NCBI RefSeq assembly: GCF_030815865.1
Contig: NZ_JAUSXI010000001.1
Location: 1,364,001 to 1,428,000, forward strand
Length of the DNA: 64,000 nt
Direction of reading: 5' to 3'
Origin: Arthrobacter globiformis
GTDB lineage: Bacteria; Actinomycetota; Actinomycetes; Actinomycetales; Micrococcaceae
The notes below the pieces were generated by a model. It ran no database searches, was not told the origin of the DNA, and saw only the letters and a program-made list of their open reading frames with translations. Position numbers and translations under genes: made by a program. Of this stretch, positions 27,160 to 36,539 are shown piece by piece. Within the stretch, counting starts at the first letter, position 1. The number at the start of each line of letters is the position of its first letter.

Positions 27160-27636
27160 CTACGGAGTGGCGCTTCGCCTCGTAGTCCTATCCATCACAT
27201 CCCGGCCGAGCCACAGGCCCAGGCCGATCATGGCGACGCCGAGGATCAGGTGCAGCCAGTTATCGGCGGTGTTGAACGGGACAAAGTTTGCTGCCCCTTC
27301 CATGTCGATGACCAGGCCGTAGATCCACAGCAGCACGTACACGATGCCCCCGCCAAGCAGGAAGTTCCGGGCCATCCGGTCCGACCGGGCCATTGCAATA
27401 CCGGCCACACCGAACAGCAGATGGACGATGTTGTGCAACACCGACACCTGGAACACGCCAAGCAGCATGGCACCGGAGTCATGCCCGGCAAAACTCATGG
27501 CGCCGTAGTTGGTGGTGATGCCCGGGATGAACCCGAGGACACCAACAAGCAGAAATACCGCACCCAGAGCCATGGCGGTGTTGTGAAGGGACAACCCCAT
27601 AGCGTGGTGGTGGGTGGGGTGTGAAGCGGTAGTCAT
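27160..27636 (-). CDS. DUF4383 family membrane protein
   Basis: 158 residues with four membrane helices and a His-rich N terminus (HPTHHHAMGLSLH). The segments NIVHLLFGVAGIAMAR and DNWLHLILGVAMIGLG are characteristic of DUF4383, a small actinobacterial membrane family of unknown role. The ATG at 27636 is preferred because AAAGGGAGA lies just upstream; earlier in-frame codons have no such site. Confidence 0.78.
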   Translation of the reverse strand: MTTASHPTHHHAMGLSLHNTAMALGAVFLLVGVLGFIPGITTNYGAMSFAGHDSGAMLLGVFQVSVLHNIVHLLFGVAGIAMARSDRMARNFLLGGGIVYVLLWIYGLVIDMEGAANFVPFNTADNWLHLILGVAMIGLGLWLGRDVMDRTTRRSATP

Positions 27637-28035
27637 TAGTCTCCCTTTCACGCTGGGTACCGGCTTCTTCAGGTGGAGAACCGGCCTCGCGGCAGGAGTC
27701 GCAGGAAACCTGCCGACGTCCACAGCCTACTCCCGAAAACCGCGCAAAGGCAGGTTTCCCTCACCCTCATCCTTGGGGTGCGCCACGCACGTACTTCAAG
27801 GTTTTTCCAAGGGCGCATTGGAAGAATCCCTTATCTCCCGGTGGCCCCGCGGTCATCGCACTACTTGAACTGTGGCGGTGCCTTGTTCTCCGCCAGGTGC
27901 ATTCGCATCCGTCTGCACCTCATGCGACTCTCGCGCCATCCTCGCCGCCACCCTGGTTTGTTGACCGCGCGGCACGGTTCCACACCACACCGTCGTCGCC
28001 GCCGGAATGCGGCAACAAGAAAATTGGGGCCAGAC
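27637..28035. other. 399-bp intergenic region upstream of the phytase gene
   Basis: The frame of the phytase gene is open through this region, but it lacks a ribosome site and a sensible protein composition, and the signal peptide starts at 28036. No clear promoter, hairpin or short gene is seen. Confidence 0.5.
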
Positions 28036-30318
28036 ATGACACTCAAATCGAGGTTTGCTGCCGTGCTGACGGCGGCCGGACTGCTTGCCGGGCTACTTGT
28101 GGGGCTCGCCGCTCCGGTGGCGAATGCGGCGGTAGTGCCGGTGAGCGCAACGGTCGAGACTGCTCCGGTGCACGGGTCAGGGGATGCCGCGGATGACCCC
28201 GCCATCTGGATCCACCCCACTGACCCGTCGAGGAGCACCATCATCGGTACGGACAAGAGCACGGACGGGCGCGGTCTTGTTGTCTACGACCTGTCGGGAC
28301 GGGAGTTGTTCTACTATCCGGATGGCCGGATGAACAACGTTGATGTCCGGTACAACTTCCCCCTCGGCAGCAGCCGCGTCGGACTGGTGGGCGTCACAAA
28401 TCGAGTCCGGAGCCTGGACTTTTACAGGGTCAACGAGGCGGACCGCTCGCTGACGAAGGTCGGCAGCTTCGCGCCTACTGCCAACATCGCCACGCCCCGC
28501 GGGTTCTCGTTCTACCACTCCCCGGACACCGGCAAGTACTTCGCATACGTCACCGACATCGGCAAGGTCGAACAGTGGGAACTTGACGGCTCCACCGGAT
28601 CAGTGACCGGCCGGCTCGTACGCAGTTGGACGGTGAGCGGCCCGGCCCACACCGAGGGCCTGGTGGCCGACGACGAGATGAAGCGGATCTACATTGCGCA
28701 GGAGGATATCGGCGGAATCTGGCGCTACGGCGCCGAGCCTGGGGACTCGACCGTCGGGACGAAAGTCGTCAGCACAACCGAGGTTGGCGGCGACATCGTC
28801 CAGGACATCAAGGGCATCAGCATCTACTACGGCAGCGGGGGCGCCGGTTACTTGCTGGCCGCAAGCCAGGGCTCCAACCGCTTCCACGTCTATACGCGCG
28901 ACGACAACCGGCCGCTGGGAGCTTTCAACATCCCGGCCGGGAACGGGATCGATGCTGTCACCGGCATGGACGGGATAGATGTGACCAACTTCGGCGTCGG
29001 CGGGCCCTTCCCCCAAGGCTTCTTCGTCACCCAGGACACCGCCAACGACACCGGGAGGCAAAATTTCAAGGCGGTGCCGTGGCAGTCCATCGCTGCCGCC
29101 TACGCACCGGCTTTGCTCGTCGATGCGGCCTATGACCCGCGCAAGATCGGGGCCGGGCCCGGCACCCCCGCTCCGCCTGACACCACGATCACGAGCCAGC
29201 CGGCCAACCCGACGACCTCCACATCGGCGCAGTTCAGCTTTACCTCGACATCCGCCAGCGCCACCTTCGCGTGCTCGCTCGACTCGGCAGCATTCGTCAG
29301 CTGTACCAGTCCGGCGTCGTACACGGGACTGTCCACCGGCGCGCACACCTTCCAGGTTCGTGCCTCCGACCAGAACGGCGTTGACCCGACCCCCGCCAGC
29401 TTCACATGGACCGTGGACACGACGCCCCCGGGCGGGGACACCACGCCTCCGGACACGACCATCACGTCGGGACCGGCTGCGACGACGACGTCGACCACAG
29501 CCTCGTTCGCATTCACCTCAAACGAAGCCAATTCGACGTTCCAGTGCAGCCTGGACGGTGCGGCGCGCGCCGCCTGCACCTCGCCCCAGACCTACAGCGG
29601 GCTGGCGGCCGGATCCCACACATTTTCCGTCTGGGCCACCGACGCGGCCGGCAACACGGATGCGACAGCGGCGACGCGGACCTGGAGTATCAGCACCGGC
29701 GGCACGGGCAGCACCATCGTCCGGGAGTCGGTGAGCCAAGCCACGAACACGACGGCGGGCACCACGCTCACGATCCCCAAGCCGGCCAATGTGGTCCAAG
29801 GCGACCTGCTGGTCAGCTGCGTTGCCCTGAACGGCGGCACCGTCGGCACGACAGGTGCCCCGGCCGGTTGGACGCGGCTGGCGGCAGTGACTACCACCGC
29901 AAACCCGAAAGTCTACGGCTACTACAAGGTGGCCACCGCGTCCGAACCGGCGAGCTATGCCTGGACGACAACCTCGACGACGAGCGGAGGCGGCATCGGC
30001 AGGTACTCCGGAGCTTCGGGGCTGGACACCGCCGCCACATCCGCGACGGGCGCGGCAGCCTCCGCGGGTACCGTACCCGCGGTGACCACCACCACCGCGA
30101 ACGCGATGCTCGTCGGCTGCATGAGCGTCAACTCCAGCTCGGTCACCCTCACTTCGCCGGCCGGGATGGCGCAGGCAGTCGAGACCGGCGCACGCCGCTT
30201 CGAGCTTGCCGACGGCATCCAGGCGGCCGCGGGACCAAGCGGGACGAAGAGGTGGACCTTCAGCTCCGCCCGGGAGTGGGCCGGCTGGCTGGTTGCGCTT
30301 CGGCCGAAGACCCCGTAA
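28036..30318 (+). CDS. Secreted beta-propeller phytase with C-terminal Ig-like repeats
   Basis: 760 residues. A signal peptide ends at about PVANAA (residue 35). The beta-propeller phytase domain (about 40-375) has DDPAIWIHPTDP, IIGTDKSTDGRGLVVYDL, AHTEGLVADDE and YIAQEDIGGIW, the calcium- and phosphate-binding acidic blades of the family. Two repeats of about 95 residues follow (PDTTITSQPANPTT; PDTTITSGPAATTT), each with CSLD and a YTGL/YSGL motif. A final beta-rich domain of about 200 residues (starting TIVRESVSQATN) resembles domains appended to secreted actinobacterial enzymes. It releases phosphate from phytate outside the cell. No phosphate-regulation site is evident upstream. Confidence 0.87.
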   Translation: MTLKSRFAAVLTAAGLLAGLLVGLAAPVANAAVVPVSATVETAPVHGSGDAADDPAIWIHPTDPSRSTIIGTDKSTDGRGLVVYDLSGRELFYYPDGRMNNVDVRYNFPLGSSRVGLVGVTNRVRSLDFYRVNEADRSLTKVGSFAPTANIATPRGFSFYHSPDTGKYFAYVTDIGKVEQWELDGSTGSVTGRLVRSWTVSGPAHTEGLVADDEMKRIYIAQEDIGGIWRYGAEPGDSTVGTKVVSTTEVGGDIVQDIKGISIYYGSGGAGYLLAASQGSNRFHVYTRDDNRPLGAFNIPAGNGIDAVTGMDGIDVTNFGVGGPFPQGFFVTQDTANDTGRQNFKAVPWQSIAAAYAPALLVDAAYDPRKIGAGPGTPAPPDTTITSQPANPTTSTSAQFSFTSTSASATFACSLDSAAFVSCTSPASYTGLSTGAHTFQVRASDQNGVDPTPASFTWTVDTTPPGGDTTPPDTTITSGPAATTTSTTASFAFTSNEANSTFQCSLDGAARAACTSPQTYSGLAAGSHTFSVWATDAAGNTDATAATRTWSISTGGTGSTIVRESVSQATNTTAGTTLTIPKPANVVQGDLLVSCVALNGGTVGTTGAPAGWTRLAAVTTTANPKVYGYYKVATASEPASYAWTTTSTTSGGGIGRYSGASGLDTAATSATGAAASAGTVPAVTTTTANAMLVGCMSVNSSSVTLTSPAGMAQAVETGARRFELADGIQAAAGPSGTKRWTFSSAREWAGWLVALRPKTP

Positions 30319-30328
30319 GCCGGCAGGA

Positions 30329-31147
30329 TCAGCCGGCGGCAGCGCCGCTGTCGGCCAGGCCCATGAACATGGTCCGGTGCAGGATGTCCACATGCTTGCG
30401 TGAGATCTCGACGGCGGCCGCAACGTCCCCGGCGCGCAGCGCCGCCACCAGATCGATGTGGTCGCAGTTGGATTTGTGCAGCAGCTCGATGGGGTAGGGG
30501 ATGAAGTAGGCGTACAGCTCGGCCAGCGTCTCGTGATAAACGTCGACGGCGGTGCCCAGCCCTGACGCGGAGCCCACCAGCTGGTGGAACTGCTCGTCAG
30601 CTTGGTGGTAGCCGGACCAGTCCGTGGAGTCAGCCATGTCCCGGGTCAGCCGCTCGAGTTCGTCCAGCTGTTCGGCCGTTGCGTTGACGGCCGCGTAGTG
30701 CGTCACCGCGCATTCGAAGAGCAGCCGCCGGTCCACTAGCCGGTTCACTGCGTGGGACTCGGCCGGCGAAGCCGTCAGTTCGGCCAGCACCTGACGCGGA
30801 GGCTCGTCCGCCACGAATGTCCCGCCTGCCCGGCCGCGGCGGCGCACCACCACGCCCTGGTCCGCGAGGCTCGCCAGTGCACGGCGAGCCGTGATGGGAC
30901 TGACGGACAGACCCAGCGCCACGTCCTCCTGGTCGGGCAGGCGCTCGCCGGGTTTCAGCAGCCCCAGCGAAATCGCCATGCCGATGCGCAGCCGCACGGC
31001 GTCGATGGCGCTCCGGCGGTCGATGCCGGCCAGCGCCCCGGCGCCGATGCGGGAAGCATCGGTGCGCGAGGCGCCACTGGGAGACGCGGGGGAGGCGCTG
31101 GCAGCGTCCTCCAACTGACGGGTCATATCCGCTACTTTACGGCCCAT
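30329..31147 (-). CDS. GntR-family regulator with FCD-type C-terminal domain
   Basis: 272 residues. The winged helix covers about 40-115 (RRSAIDAVRLRIGMAISLGLL, LPDQEDVALGLSVSPITAR, GVVVRRRGRAGGTFV). An all-helical FCD effector domain follows (about 125-265; HQADEQFHQLV with metal-type His, and EHVDILHRTM-like end). The ATG at 31147 has GGAAGGGG seven nucleotides upstream. It diverges from the CN-hydrolase operon with an operator-like inverted repeat in the 75-bp gap, so it probably represses that operon and itself. It is also a candidate for the ATTGTTGACAAT element at 0-15 kb, but no copy of that element lies here. Confidence 0.85.
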   Translation of the reverse strand: MGRKVADMTRQLEDAASASPASPSGASRTDASRIGAGALAGIDRRSAIDAVRLRIGMAISLGLLKPGERLPDQEDVALGLSVSPITARRALASLADQGVVVRRRGRAGGTFVADEPPRQVLAELTASPAESHAVNRLVDRRLLFECAVTHYAAVNATAEQLDELERLTRDMADSTDWSGYHQADEQFHQLVGSASGLGTAVDVYHETLAELYAYFIPYPIELLHKSNCDHIDLVAALRAGDVAAAVEISRKHVDILHRTMFMGLADSGAAAG

Positions 31148-31166
31148 CCGCAGCCCCTTCCCATTA

Positions 31167-31185
31167 TTGGATCATTCTGATCTAA
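31167..31185. promoter_or_regulatory. Operator candidate for the GntR regulator
   Basis: Inverted repeat TTGGATCA-TTC-TGATCTAA, one mismatch in eight paired bases, in the middle of the 75-bp divergent spacer. TATAGT at 31186-31191 is a possible -10 for the CN-hydrolase operon. Confidence 0.5.
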
Positions 31186-31222
31186 TATAGTGCAGATCAC
31201 ACCCCAACGCGGAGACAAACCC

Positions 31223-32101
31223 ATGCAACGAATCCTTCCTCTCATTGCTGCCCAGGCCCGGCCACGGCTTATCGGCGAGGCCGTCTCGGCCTTCGCGGAC
31301 GAGGTCACTGCAGCCTTGAAAACCAAGCCGGACAGCAAACTCGTGGTCTTCCCGGAGCTTCACCTCTTCGGCGACGGCAGTCCGGACCGGCAGCGCACCG
31401 AAGCCCTGCAGGATTCCGCCGAGCCGCTCGACGGACCCCGCGTCAAGGAACTGCAGCAGCTCGCCGAGGACCTGGGCATCTGGCTGGTCCCCGGCAGCGT
31501 CTGCGAGCGCGGCCCGGAGGGCCAGCTGTTCAACACCCAGCTGGTGCTGTCCCCGGAGGGGGAGCTGGCCGGCTACTACCGGAAGATCTTCCCGTGGCGC
31601 CCGTTCGAGCCCTATGATCCCGGCGACCGGTTCACCACCGTGGACCTGGCCGGCATCGGCAGGGTGGGTCTGAACATCTGCTACGACGCCTGGTATCCGG
31701 AGGTGTCCCGCCAGCTCGCGTGGATGGGCGCCGAGGTGATCCTCAACGTCGTCAAGACCACCACCCCGGACCGCCGGCAGGAGCTGGTGCTGGCCAAGGC
31801 GAACGCCATCGTGAACCAGGTGTTCGTGGTCAGCGTCAACTGCGCGGGCCCCACCGGCCAGGGCAAGAGCATCATCGTCGACCCCGAGGGCAACACCATC
31901 GCGGAAGCCGGGGACGACGCGCCGGTGCTGCTGACAGCGGACCTGGACCTGGCCGCCGTCGGGCACGTCCGCACGCACGGGACGGAGAACCTCAACCGGC
32001 CGTGGTCCCAGTTCCGGGACGGCGAGGCCGCCGTCGAACTGCCCGTCTACCAGGGCCGGATCAATCCGCTGACCTGGACGCCCCCGTCCTTCAATGCCTA
32101 A
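31223..32101 (+). CDS. Carbon-nitrogen hydrolase (nitrilase superfamily), operon gene 1
   Basis: 292 residues. The Glu-Lys-Cys triad is present: Glu45 in VVFPELHLFG, Lys121 in YYRKIFPW and Cys153 in LNICYDAWYPE. It hydrolyses an amide or nitrile. The ATG at 31223 has GGAG nine nucleotides upstream, better than an earlier ATG at 31190. It is followed without a gap by an APC permease gene and then a second CN hydrolase, so the operon looks like an uptake-and-deamidation unit. A frameshifted copy of its 3' end lies at 62272-62530. Confidence 0.87.
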   Translation: MQRILPLIAAQARPRLIGEAVSAFADEVTAALKTKPDSKLVVFPELHLFGDGSPDRQRTEALQDSAEPLDGPRVKELQQLAEDLGIWLVPGSVCERGPEGQLFNTQLVLSPEGELAGYYRKIFPWRPFEPYDPGDRFTTVDLAGIGRVGLNICYDAWYPEVSRQLAWMGAEVILNVVKTTTPDRRQELVLAKANAIVNQVFVVSVNCAGPTGQGKSIIVDPEGNTIAEAGDDAPVLLTADLDLAAVGHVRTHGTENLNRPWSQFRDGEAAVELPVYQGRINPLTWTPPSFNA

Positions 32102-32111
32102 GGAAAACCAC

Positions 32112-33464
32112 GTGACAACACCAACCCTGACCCGCACGCTGAAGCTGCCCTCGCTGGTGCTGTTCGGCCTGGCGTACCTGACCCCGCTGATTGTCCTGGC
32201 CATCTTCGGCCTCATCGCCGAGACCACGGGCGGGGCGGCGCCGTCGGCCTACCTCGTGGCGATGGTGGCCATGCTGTTCACGGCGCACAGCTACGGCCGG
32301 ATGGCGGTCGCGTACCCGGTGGCCGGTTCCGCCTACACGTACGTGCGCCGGTCCATCGATCCGCGGGTGGGCTTCCTGGTGGGCTGGGCCATCCTGCTGG
32401 ACTACCTCTTCCTGCCCATGGTGATCTGGCTGATCGGCGCCTCCTACCTGAGCGCGCAGTTCCCGGGCGTGCCCATGTGGCTCTGGATTGTCGGCTTCAT
32501 CCTCATCACCACGGTCCTGAACATCCTGGGCATCAAGGTGGCGGACAAGGCGAACTATGTGCTGATGGCGTTCCAGCTGCTGGTGATCGTGTTCTTCGTG
32601 GTGCTGGCCGTCGGCAACGTTGTGTCCGCCTCCGGCGCCGGCGGCCTGGCCGGCACGGAGCCGTTCTTCAACAGCACGTCCAGCTTCGCCACCATCTCCG
32701 CCGGCGCGGCCATCGCGGCGTACTCGTTCCTGGGGTTCGACGCCGTCACCACGCTCACGGAGGAAACCGTGGACCCGCGCCGAAACGTGCCGCGCGCCAT
32801 CATGCTCATCGCGCTGATCGGTGGCGGCATCTTTGTGGCCGTCTCCTATGTCACGCAGCTGGTGCACCCGGGCGGTGTGTTCGAGGACTCGGCCTCCGCG
32901 GCCAGCGCCATCGCGCTGCAGATCGGCGGGCAGGTCTTCGGGGCGGTGTTTCTTGCCGGGCTGGTGGTGGCGCAGTTCGCCTCCGGCCTGGCCGCGCAGG
33001 CCAGCGCCTCCCGCCTGATCTACGCGATGGGCCGCGACTCGGTCCTGCCCAGGGCGGTCTTCGGCCGGCTCAGCGCGAAGTTCCACACCCCGGTGGTGAA
33101 CCTCGTGGTCACCGGCATCGTCGGCCTGATCGCGATCTTCCTGGACGTGGCGACGTCGACGTCGTTCATCAACTTCGGTGCCTTCACCGCCTTCACGCTG
33201 GTCAACGCCTCCGTGGTGTTCCACTACGTGCGCCGCCGGCGTGCGGGGGAGCAGCTGAACGCCGTCTCCTACGTGGCGGTCCCCGCCGTGGGCGCCATCG
33301 TCTGCGCCTACCTGCTCTCCCAGCTGGACAGCAACGCCATTACGCTGGGACTGTCGTGGCTAGCGCTCGGCATCGTGGTCCTGGCGCTGATCACCCGGGG
33401 CTTCCGGGCAGCACCGCCGGAGATGACGACGACGGAGAAGGCCACCGTGGAGGCCGCCGCCTAG
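32112..33464 (+). CDS. APC-superfamily amino acid/amine permease
   Basis: 450 residues and about twelve membrane helices. The APC core is visible: LTPLIVLAIFGLIAETTGG in helix 1, YPVAGSAYTYVRRSIDPRVGF, and AYSFLGFDAVTTLTEET in helix 6. GTG at 32112 is chosen because AAGGAAA lies just upstream. An ATG at 32094 would overlap the preceding gene. It probably imports the substrate of the two flanking CN hydrolases. Partial copies occur at 38723-39058 and 62533-63677. Confidence 0.87.
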   Translation: MTTPTLTRTLKLPSLVLFGLAYLTPLIVLAIFGLIAETTGGAAPSAYLVAMVAMLFTAHSYGRMAVAYPVAGSAYTYVRRSIDPRVGFLVGWAILLDYLFLPMVIWLIGASYLSAQFPGVPMWLWIVGFILITTVLNILGIKVADKANYVLMAFQLLVIVFFVVLAVGNVVSASGAGGLAGTEPFFNSTSSFATISAGAAIAAYSFLGFDAVTTLTEETVDPRRNVPRAIMLIALIGGGIFVAVSYVTQLVHPGGVFEDSASAASAIALQIGGQVFGAVFLAGLVVAQFASGLAAQASASRLIYAMGRDSVLPRAVFGRLSAKFHTPVVNLVVTGIVGLIAIFLDVATSTSFINFGAFTAFTLVNASVVFHYVRRRRAGEQLNAVSYVAVPAVGAIVCAYLLSQLDSNAITLGLSWLALGIVVLALITRGFRAAPPEMTTTEKATVEAAA

Positions 33465-33521
33465 CGTCGGGGGTGCTTTGGGGACTCGTATCTAACTGGC
33501 CGCTCATAGGAGGGAACTGGC

Positions 33522-34304
33522 GTGAGGATAGCCCTTGGGCAGCTGGAGTCCGGCACTGACATCGCCGCGAACCTGGCCGCGATCGACCGCCTCGCGGCGT
33601 CGGCCGCCGGTGACGGCGCCACGCTGGTCGCCTTCCCGGAGTACGCCACGTACGAGAAGAAGACCGTGGACGCCTCGTTCCCGGCGGTGGCCGAGCCGCT
33701 GGACGGGCCGGTCTGCCGGGAGCTCGCCGCCACTGCGGCCCGCCACAGCATCACGCTTGTGGCGGGTGTGGTGGAGGAATCCGATGAGGAGGACCGGGCC
33801 TACAACACCCTGGTGGCCTTCGGACCGGACGGTGCCCGGCTGGCCGTGTACCGGAAGATCCACCTGTTCGACGCGCAGGGCTTCGGGGAGTCGCGGTTCA
33901 TCAAGCCGGGCCTGTCCACCGACCCCGTGGTGTTCGAGGCCGGGGGAGCGAGGTTCGGCCTCATGACCTGCTACGACCTGCGGTTCCCGGAGCTGGCCCG
34001 CTCCCTGGCCGACGCCGGCGCGCAGGTGCTGCTGGTCTGCTCGTCCTGGGTGCCGGGCACGCACAAGACGGAGCAGTGGCTAGCGCTCAACGCCGCCCGC
34101 GCCATCGAGAACAGCGTGTACGTCGCCGGCGTCTGCCAGGCCCCGCCGGTGTCGGTGGGCCGCAGCCTGCTGGTGGATCCGATGGGGTACGTTGAGGCCG
34201 ACCTTGGGATCGAGCCTGGGGTGCGGGTGGTTGAGGTTTCGCTGGGGACGGTCGCGCGGGTGAAGGAGCAGTTCCCTATGTTCAGGCAGCGGCGGCTGGA
34301 GTAG
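33522..34304 (+). CDS. Carbon-nitrogen hydrolase (nitrilase superfamily), operon gene 3
   Basis: 260 residues with the triad Glu40 (VAFPEYATY), Lys112 (VYRKIHLF) and Cys150 (LMTCYDLRFPE). It belongs to the short omega-amidase/NIT-like branch, distinct from operon gene 1. The GTG start has GGAGGGAAC eight nucleotides upstream, 57 bp after the permease stop. It is the intact parent of the defective copy at 39109-39879, and its first 14 codons reappear at 63711-63752. Confidence 0.87.
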   Translation: MRIALGQLESGTDIAANLAAIDRLAASAAGDGATLVAFPEYATYEKKTVDASFPAVAEPLDGPVCRELAATAARHSITLVAGVVEESDEEDRAYNTLVAFGPDGARLAVYRKIHLFDAQGFGESRFIKPGLSTDPVVFEAGGARFGLMTCYDLRFPELARSLADAGAQVLLVCSSWVPGTHKTEQWLALNAARAIENSVYVAGVCQAPPVSVGRSLLVDPMGYVEADLGIEPGVRVVEVSLGTVARVKEQFPMFRQRRLE

Positions 34305-34396
34305 GACGATCGAGGCTGCTGAACGGGTGGCGCCCTCACAGCCTCTTCAAAGGCCTTTTTATCGCTGCCTTCATGTTCGTGAGCAATGATCAATCA

Positions 34397-34702
34397 ATGA
34401 GGCTTTGGAGCAGGGCCTTTGTGCCCGGAATAGCAGCTTTGGCAGTCATTTTCCTGAGCGGGGCCAGCGCGGCCGGCATTGACCAGATGGCAAACGCCAA
34501 AATTCACGGTCCGACATCGGCAACTATGTCCGCTGTCATGGTTGACGGTCAAACCTCGCTGCATCACTTGGTCCTGCGCGGTCTTGCCAAGGGGGCGCTT
34601 CCCGGTGGCTTTCCTTACGATGAACCCCGGGATGAAAGGTTCGACGAGAGCTATCAGGAGACCCTGCACTGGCACCGGTCATCGGTGAGCCCTGCACGGT
34701 AA
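34397..34702 (+). CDS. Small putative secreted protein, duplicated (copy 1)
   Basis: 101 residues from the ATG at 34397. An ATG at 34373 is in frame but gives a less typical signal sequence. The N terminus MRLWSRAFVPGIAALAVIFL followed by SGASAAG is a signal peptide with an Ala-X-Ala site. The mature part is short and polar and ends YDEPRDERFDESYQETLH. No family is recognised. The copy at 41028-41333 has kept the frame with many substitutions and no indel, which supports real coding. No good ribosome site is visible. Confidence 0.5.
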   Translation: MRLWSRAFVPGIAALAVIFLSGASAAGIDQMANAKIHGPTSATMSAVMVDGQTSLHHLVLRGLAKGALPGGFPYDEPRDERFDESYQETLHWHRSSVSPAR

Positions 34703-34748
34703 GAAAGTGTTTGGTTGAAGCCGACTTCCATACCGCTGCGCATCCTCA

Positions 34749-34973
34749 CTAATGCAAAATGGCGCTAATCTCGGCTTTGACCAGCCGCTCGGCCAGCTGG
34801 CCAAGGTCCAGGTTCAGGACGGCTTTGAGGGCGCGCGCCATGTTCGGGGCCGCGGCAAGGAATTCAGCCAGGTCTGGGTCGGATTCCAACTCCCGCCCGA
34901 GCTTCTCTTTAACCTCATCAGCAGTCCAATGGCTGTCGGTATGCTGACTGGTGAGTACCGTCCTAGCATTCAT
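34749..34973 (-). CDS. Small acidic protein, duplicated (copy 1)
   Basis: 74 residues beginning MNARTVLTSQHTDSHWTADE and ending RLVKAEISAILH, mostly predicted helix. The ATG at 34973 follows AGGAAAGGACAGGG. No family is recognised. It converges with the small secreted-protein gene. The second copy (41379-41596) is frameshifted, so only this one can be functional. Confidence 0.5.
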   Translation of the reverse strand: MNARTVLTSQHTDSHWTADEVKEKLGRELESDPDLAEFLAAAPNMARALKAVLNLDLGQLAERLVKAEISAILH

Positions 34974-35170
34974 GGCCCTGTCCTTTCCTGCGCGCCCTGA
35001 GCCTTGGCTTTGATATGAGCGACTATGCCGGGCAGGGCTCAAGAACCGGTCAAGCAACGGGCCAGATTTGTGCAGGATTTGTTGAGGTTTTCGCGGGGGT
35101 CGGCAGTTCGGAGGCCGAAGTGTCCTGAGCTGGCTCCAGACGCACCGTGTGTGCGGAAGCTACCGCCGCG

Positions 35171-35254
35171 GAGAACTGGGGCCGCGTGGTGTGGGTGATG
35201 CTGGCGCTGAGCGCGGTGACGTTCGTGGTTTCGCTGCTGTGGCGGGAGCGGTAA
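35171..35254 (+). pseudogene. 3' fragment of a DHA2-type MFS gene
   Basis: 28 codons (ENWGRVVWVMLALSAVTFVV, then SLLWRER and a stop) match the last residues of the exporter at 43270-44659. Nothing else of the gene is present and there is no start. It is a remnant of a lost or copied gene. Confidence 0.75.
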
Positions 35255-35370
35255 GCGAAGTAGGCAATGTCGGGTGGTCTCACATACTGCCGTTCGTCGG
35301 TTTCCTGCTGGTGGCCTAGCGAGTCCCATGAAGCCAAGCCAAAACCCCTCGCATTTGCGTGCCGGTTGGG

Positions 35371-36093
35371 TCAGGTTCGTTGGGAGGTTTCTGGTTGGGA
35401 GAGGTGGGCGGCGAGGCCCGAGAGGAGGATGCTGATGCCCTGGTCGAGTTCGGCTGCGCCGTCGTAGTCGGCGAGGACGGGGGCAAGGGCGCGCAGCCGC
35501 GGAAACTCTTTCGCCGGCAGCCGGTGCAGGCCGAGCCGCAGCAGGGCTTCGTTTTCGTCCGCATCCACGACGTACTCCTGCAGTTCATTCAGGATGTGCC
35601 CGTAGAGGAATCCGTAGTAGGCCCGATAGACGTGGAGCGCGTCTTCGGGCCTGAACCCGGCGTCGATGAGCAGGGACAGGATCTGCTCGAGCGGCCGCAG
35701 GGTGCCTAATGGCCGCAGGCCAAGGGGCGTGGACAGCGGGCGGGTGACCAGCAACGGCACGACATTGGGGTGACGGAGTGCCAGGAGGCGCAGGTCGTGG
35801 GCGATGCGGCGCAGCTGTGTCTGCCAGTCCTTGTCGTCAGGGGAGATCGCCAGTTCGTTCAGGACAAGCTCAGTCACCCCGTCCAGCAGCGCCGCACGAT
35901 TGGCCGCGTAGCGGTAGAGGCTCATCGGGTCCCGGCCCAGTTGCTGCCCGAGCCGCCGCATGGTCAGGGCTTCTAGTCCTTCGGAATCCACGAGCTCCAA
36001 CGCGGCGGACAGCACCAGTTCACGGCTTAACGGCTGTTTGCCGCCGGGTGATCGGCCGTTCCGGGGAGTCTTAAAAGGGGACATGGATTCCAT
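35371..36093 (-). CDS. TetR-family regulator (TetR_C-type)
   Basis: 240 residues. The N-terminal helix-turn-helix (about 20-68) reads LSRELVLSAALELVDSEG, LEALTMRRLGQQLG and RDPMSLYRYAANRAALLDGV, close to classical TetR. The C-terminal part (about 85-230, LRPLEQILSLLIDAGF) is the TetR_C ligand/dimerisation domain, usually for a hydrophobic drug-like ligand. It diverges from a small membrane-protein gene across 170 bp that holds an inverted repeat, so that gene is its likely target. A second ATG three codons later is possible. Confidence 0.85.
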   Translation of the reverse strand: MESMSPFKTPRNGRSPGGKQPLSRELVLSAALELVDSEGLEALTMRRLGQQLGRDPMSLYRYAANRAALLDGVTELVLNELAISPDDKDWQTQLRRIAHDLRLLALRHPNVVPLLVTRPLSTPLGLRPLGTLRPLEQILSLLIDAGFRPEDALHVYRAYYGFLYGHILNELQEYVVDADENEALLRLGLHRLPAKEFPRLRALAPVLADYDGAAELDQGISILLSGLAAHLSQPETSQRT

Positions 36094-36168
36094 CCTGGTG
36101 GGAGAACAAGCAGCGCCGTTCCGGAAGAAGGTAAGCCAGCTTGCTTATTCCGTAGTCTACGCCTAAAG

Positions 36169-36181
36169 TCTACAGTGTAGA
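36169..36181. promoter_or_regulatory. TetR operator candidate
   Basis: TCTACAGTGTAGA, a perfect inverted repeat with 6-bp arms and a 1-bp centre, typical of TetR operators. It lies in the divergent spacer between the TetR gene and 36264-36539. A related half-site GTCTAC lies at about 36155. Confidence 0.5.
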
Positions 36182-36263
36182 GAAGTTGTTATCACCGGTT
36201 TCAGCAGCGAAGACCCTGGTTGCACGGCCACACCGGCCCCTCACGCCATCCCAGGAGTAAACA

Positions 36264-36539
36264 ATGACTGCACACAACACCCAGCCCACCCATAACGACG
36301 CCGCACGGAACACGAACGACATGAAGGTCTCGACAAGGACCCTCGAATTCGCCGTGTACGTGGCCGCGGTGCTCGCCACGATCATCACCTCCGCAGTCGT
36401 CGGAGACAATGCGAGCGAGAACGGCGTCGATGTCTTCAACGCCAGTACCGCCATGCAGTACATCACGTGGCTGACCGTGGGCTTCATGGTGGCCCGCGGC
36501 CTGGCCAAGGCCGGTAACCGGAACCACAACCGGGCATAA
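36264..36539 (+). CDS. Small two-helix membrane protein
   Basis: 91 residues. A polar N terminus of about 24 residues precedes two membrane helices (FAVYVAAVLATIITSAVVG; YITWLTVGFMVARGLA) separated by DNASENGVDVFNAS, and the C terminus is basic. AGGAG lies seven nucleotides before the ATG. It is probably controlled by the divergent TetR protein. Function unknown. Confidence 0.7.
   Translation: MTAHNTQPTHNDAARNTNDMKVSTRTLEFAVYVAAVLATIITSAVVGDNASENGVDVFNASTAMQYITWLTVGFMVARGLAKAGNRNHNRA

Noticed and set aside
34394..34675. 93-codon minus-strand frame also kept in the second copy at 41025-41306
   Set aside because: Retention follows from the lack of indels. The plus-strand frame has a signal peptide and more natural composition. 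Not excluded completely.
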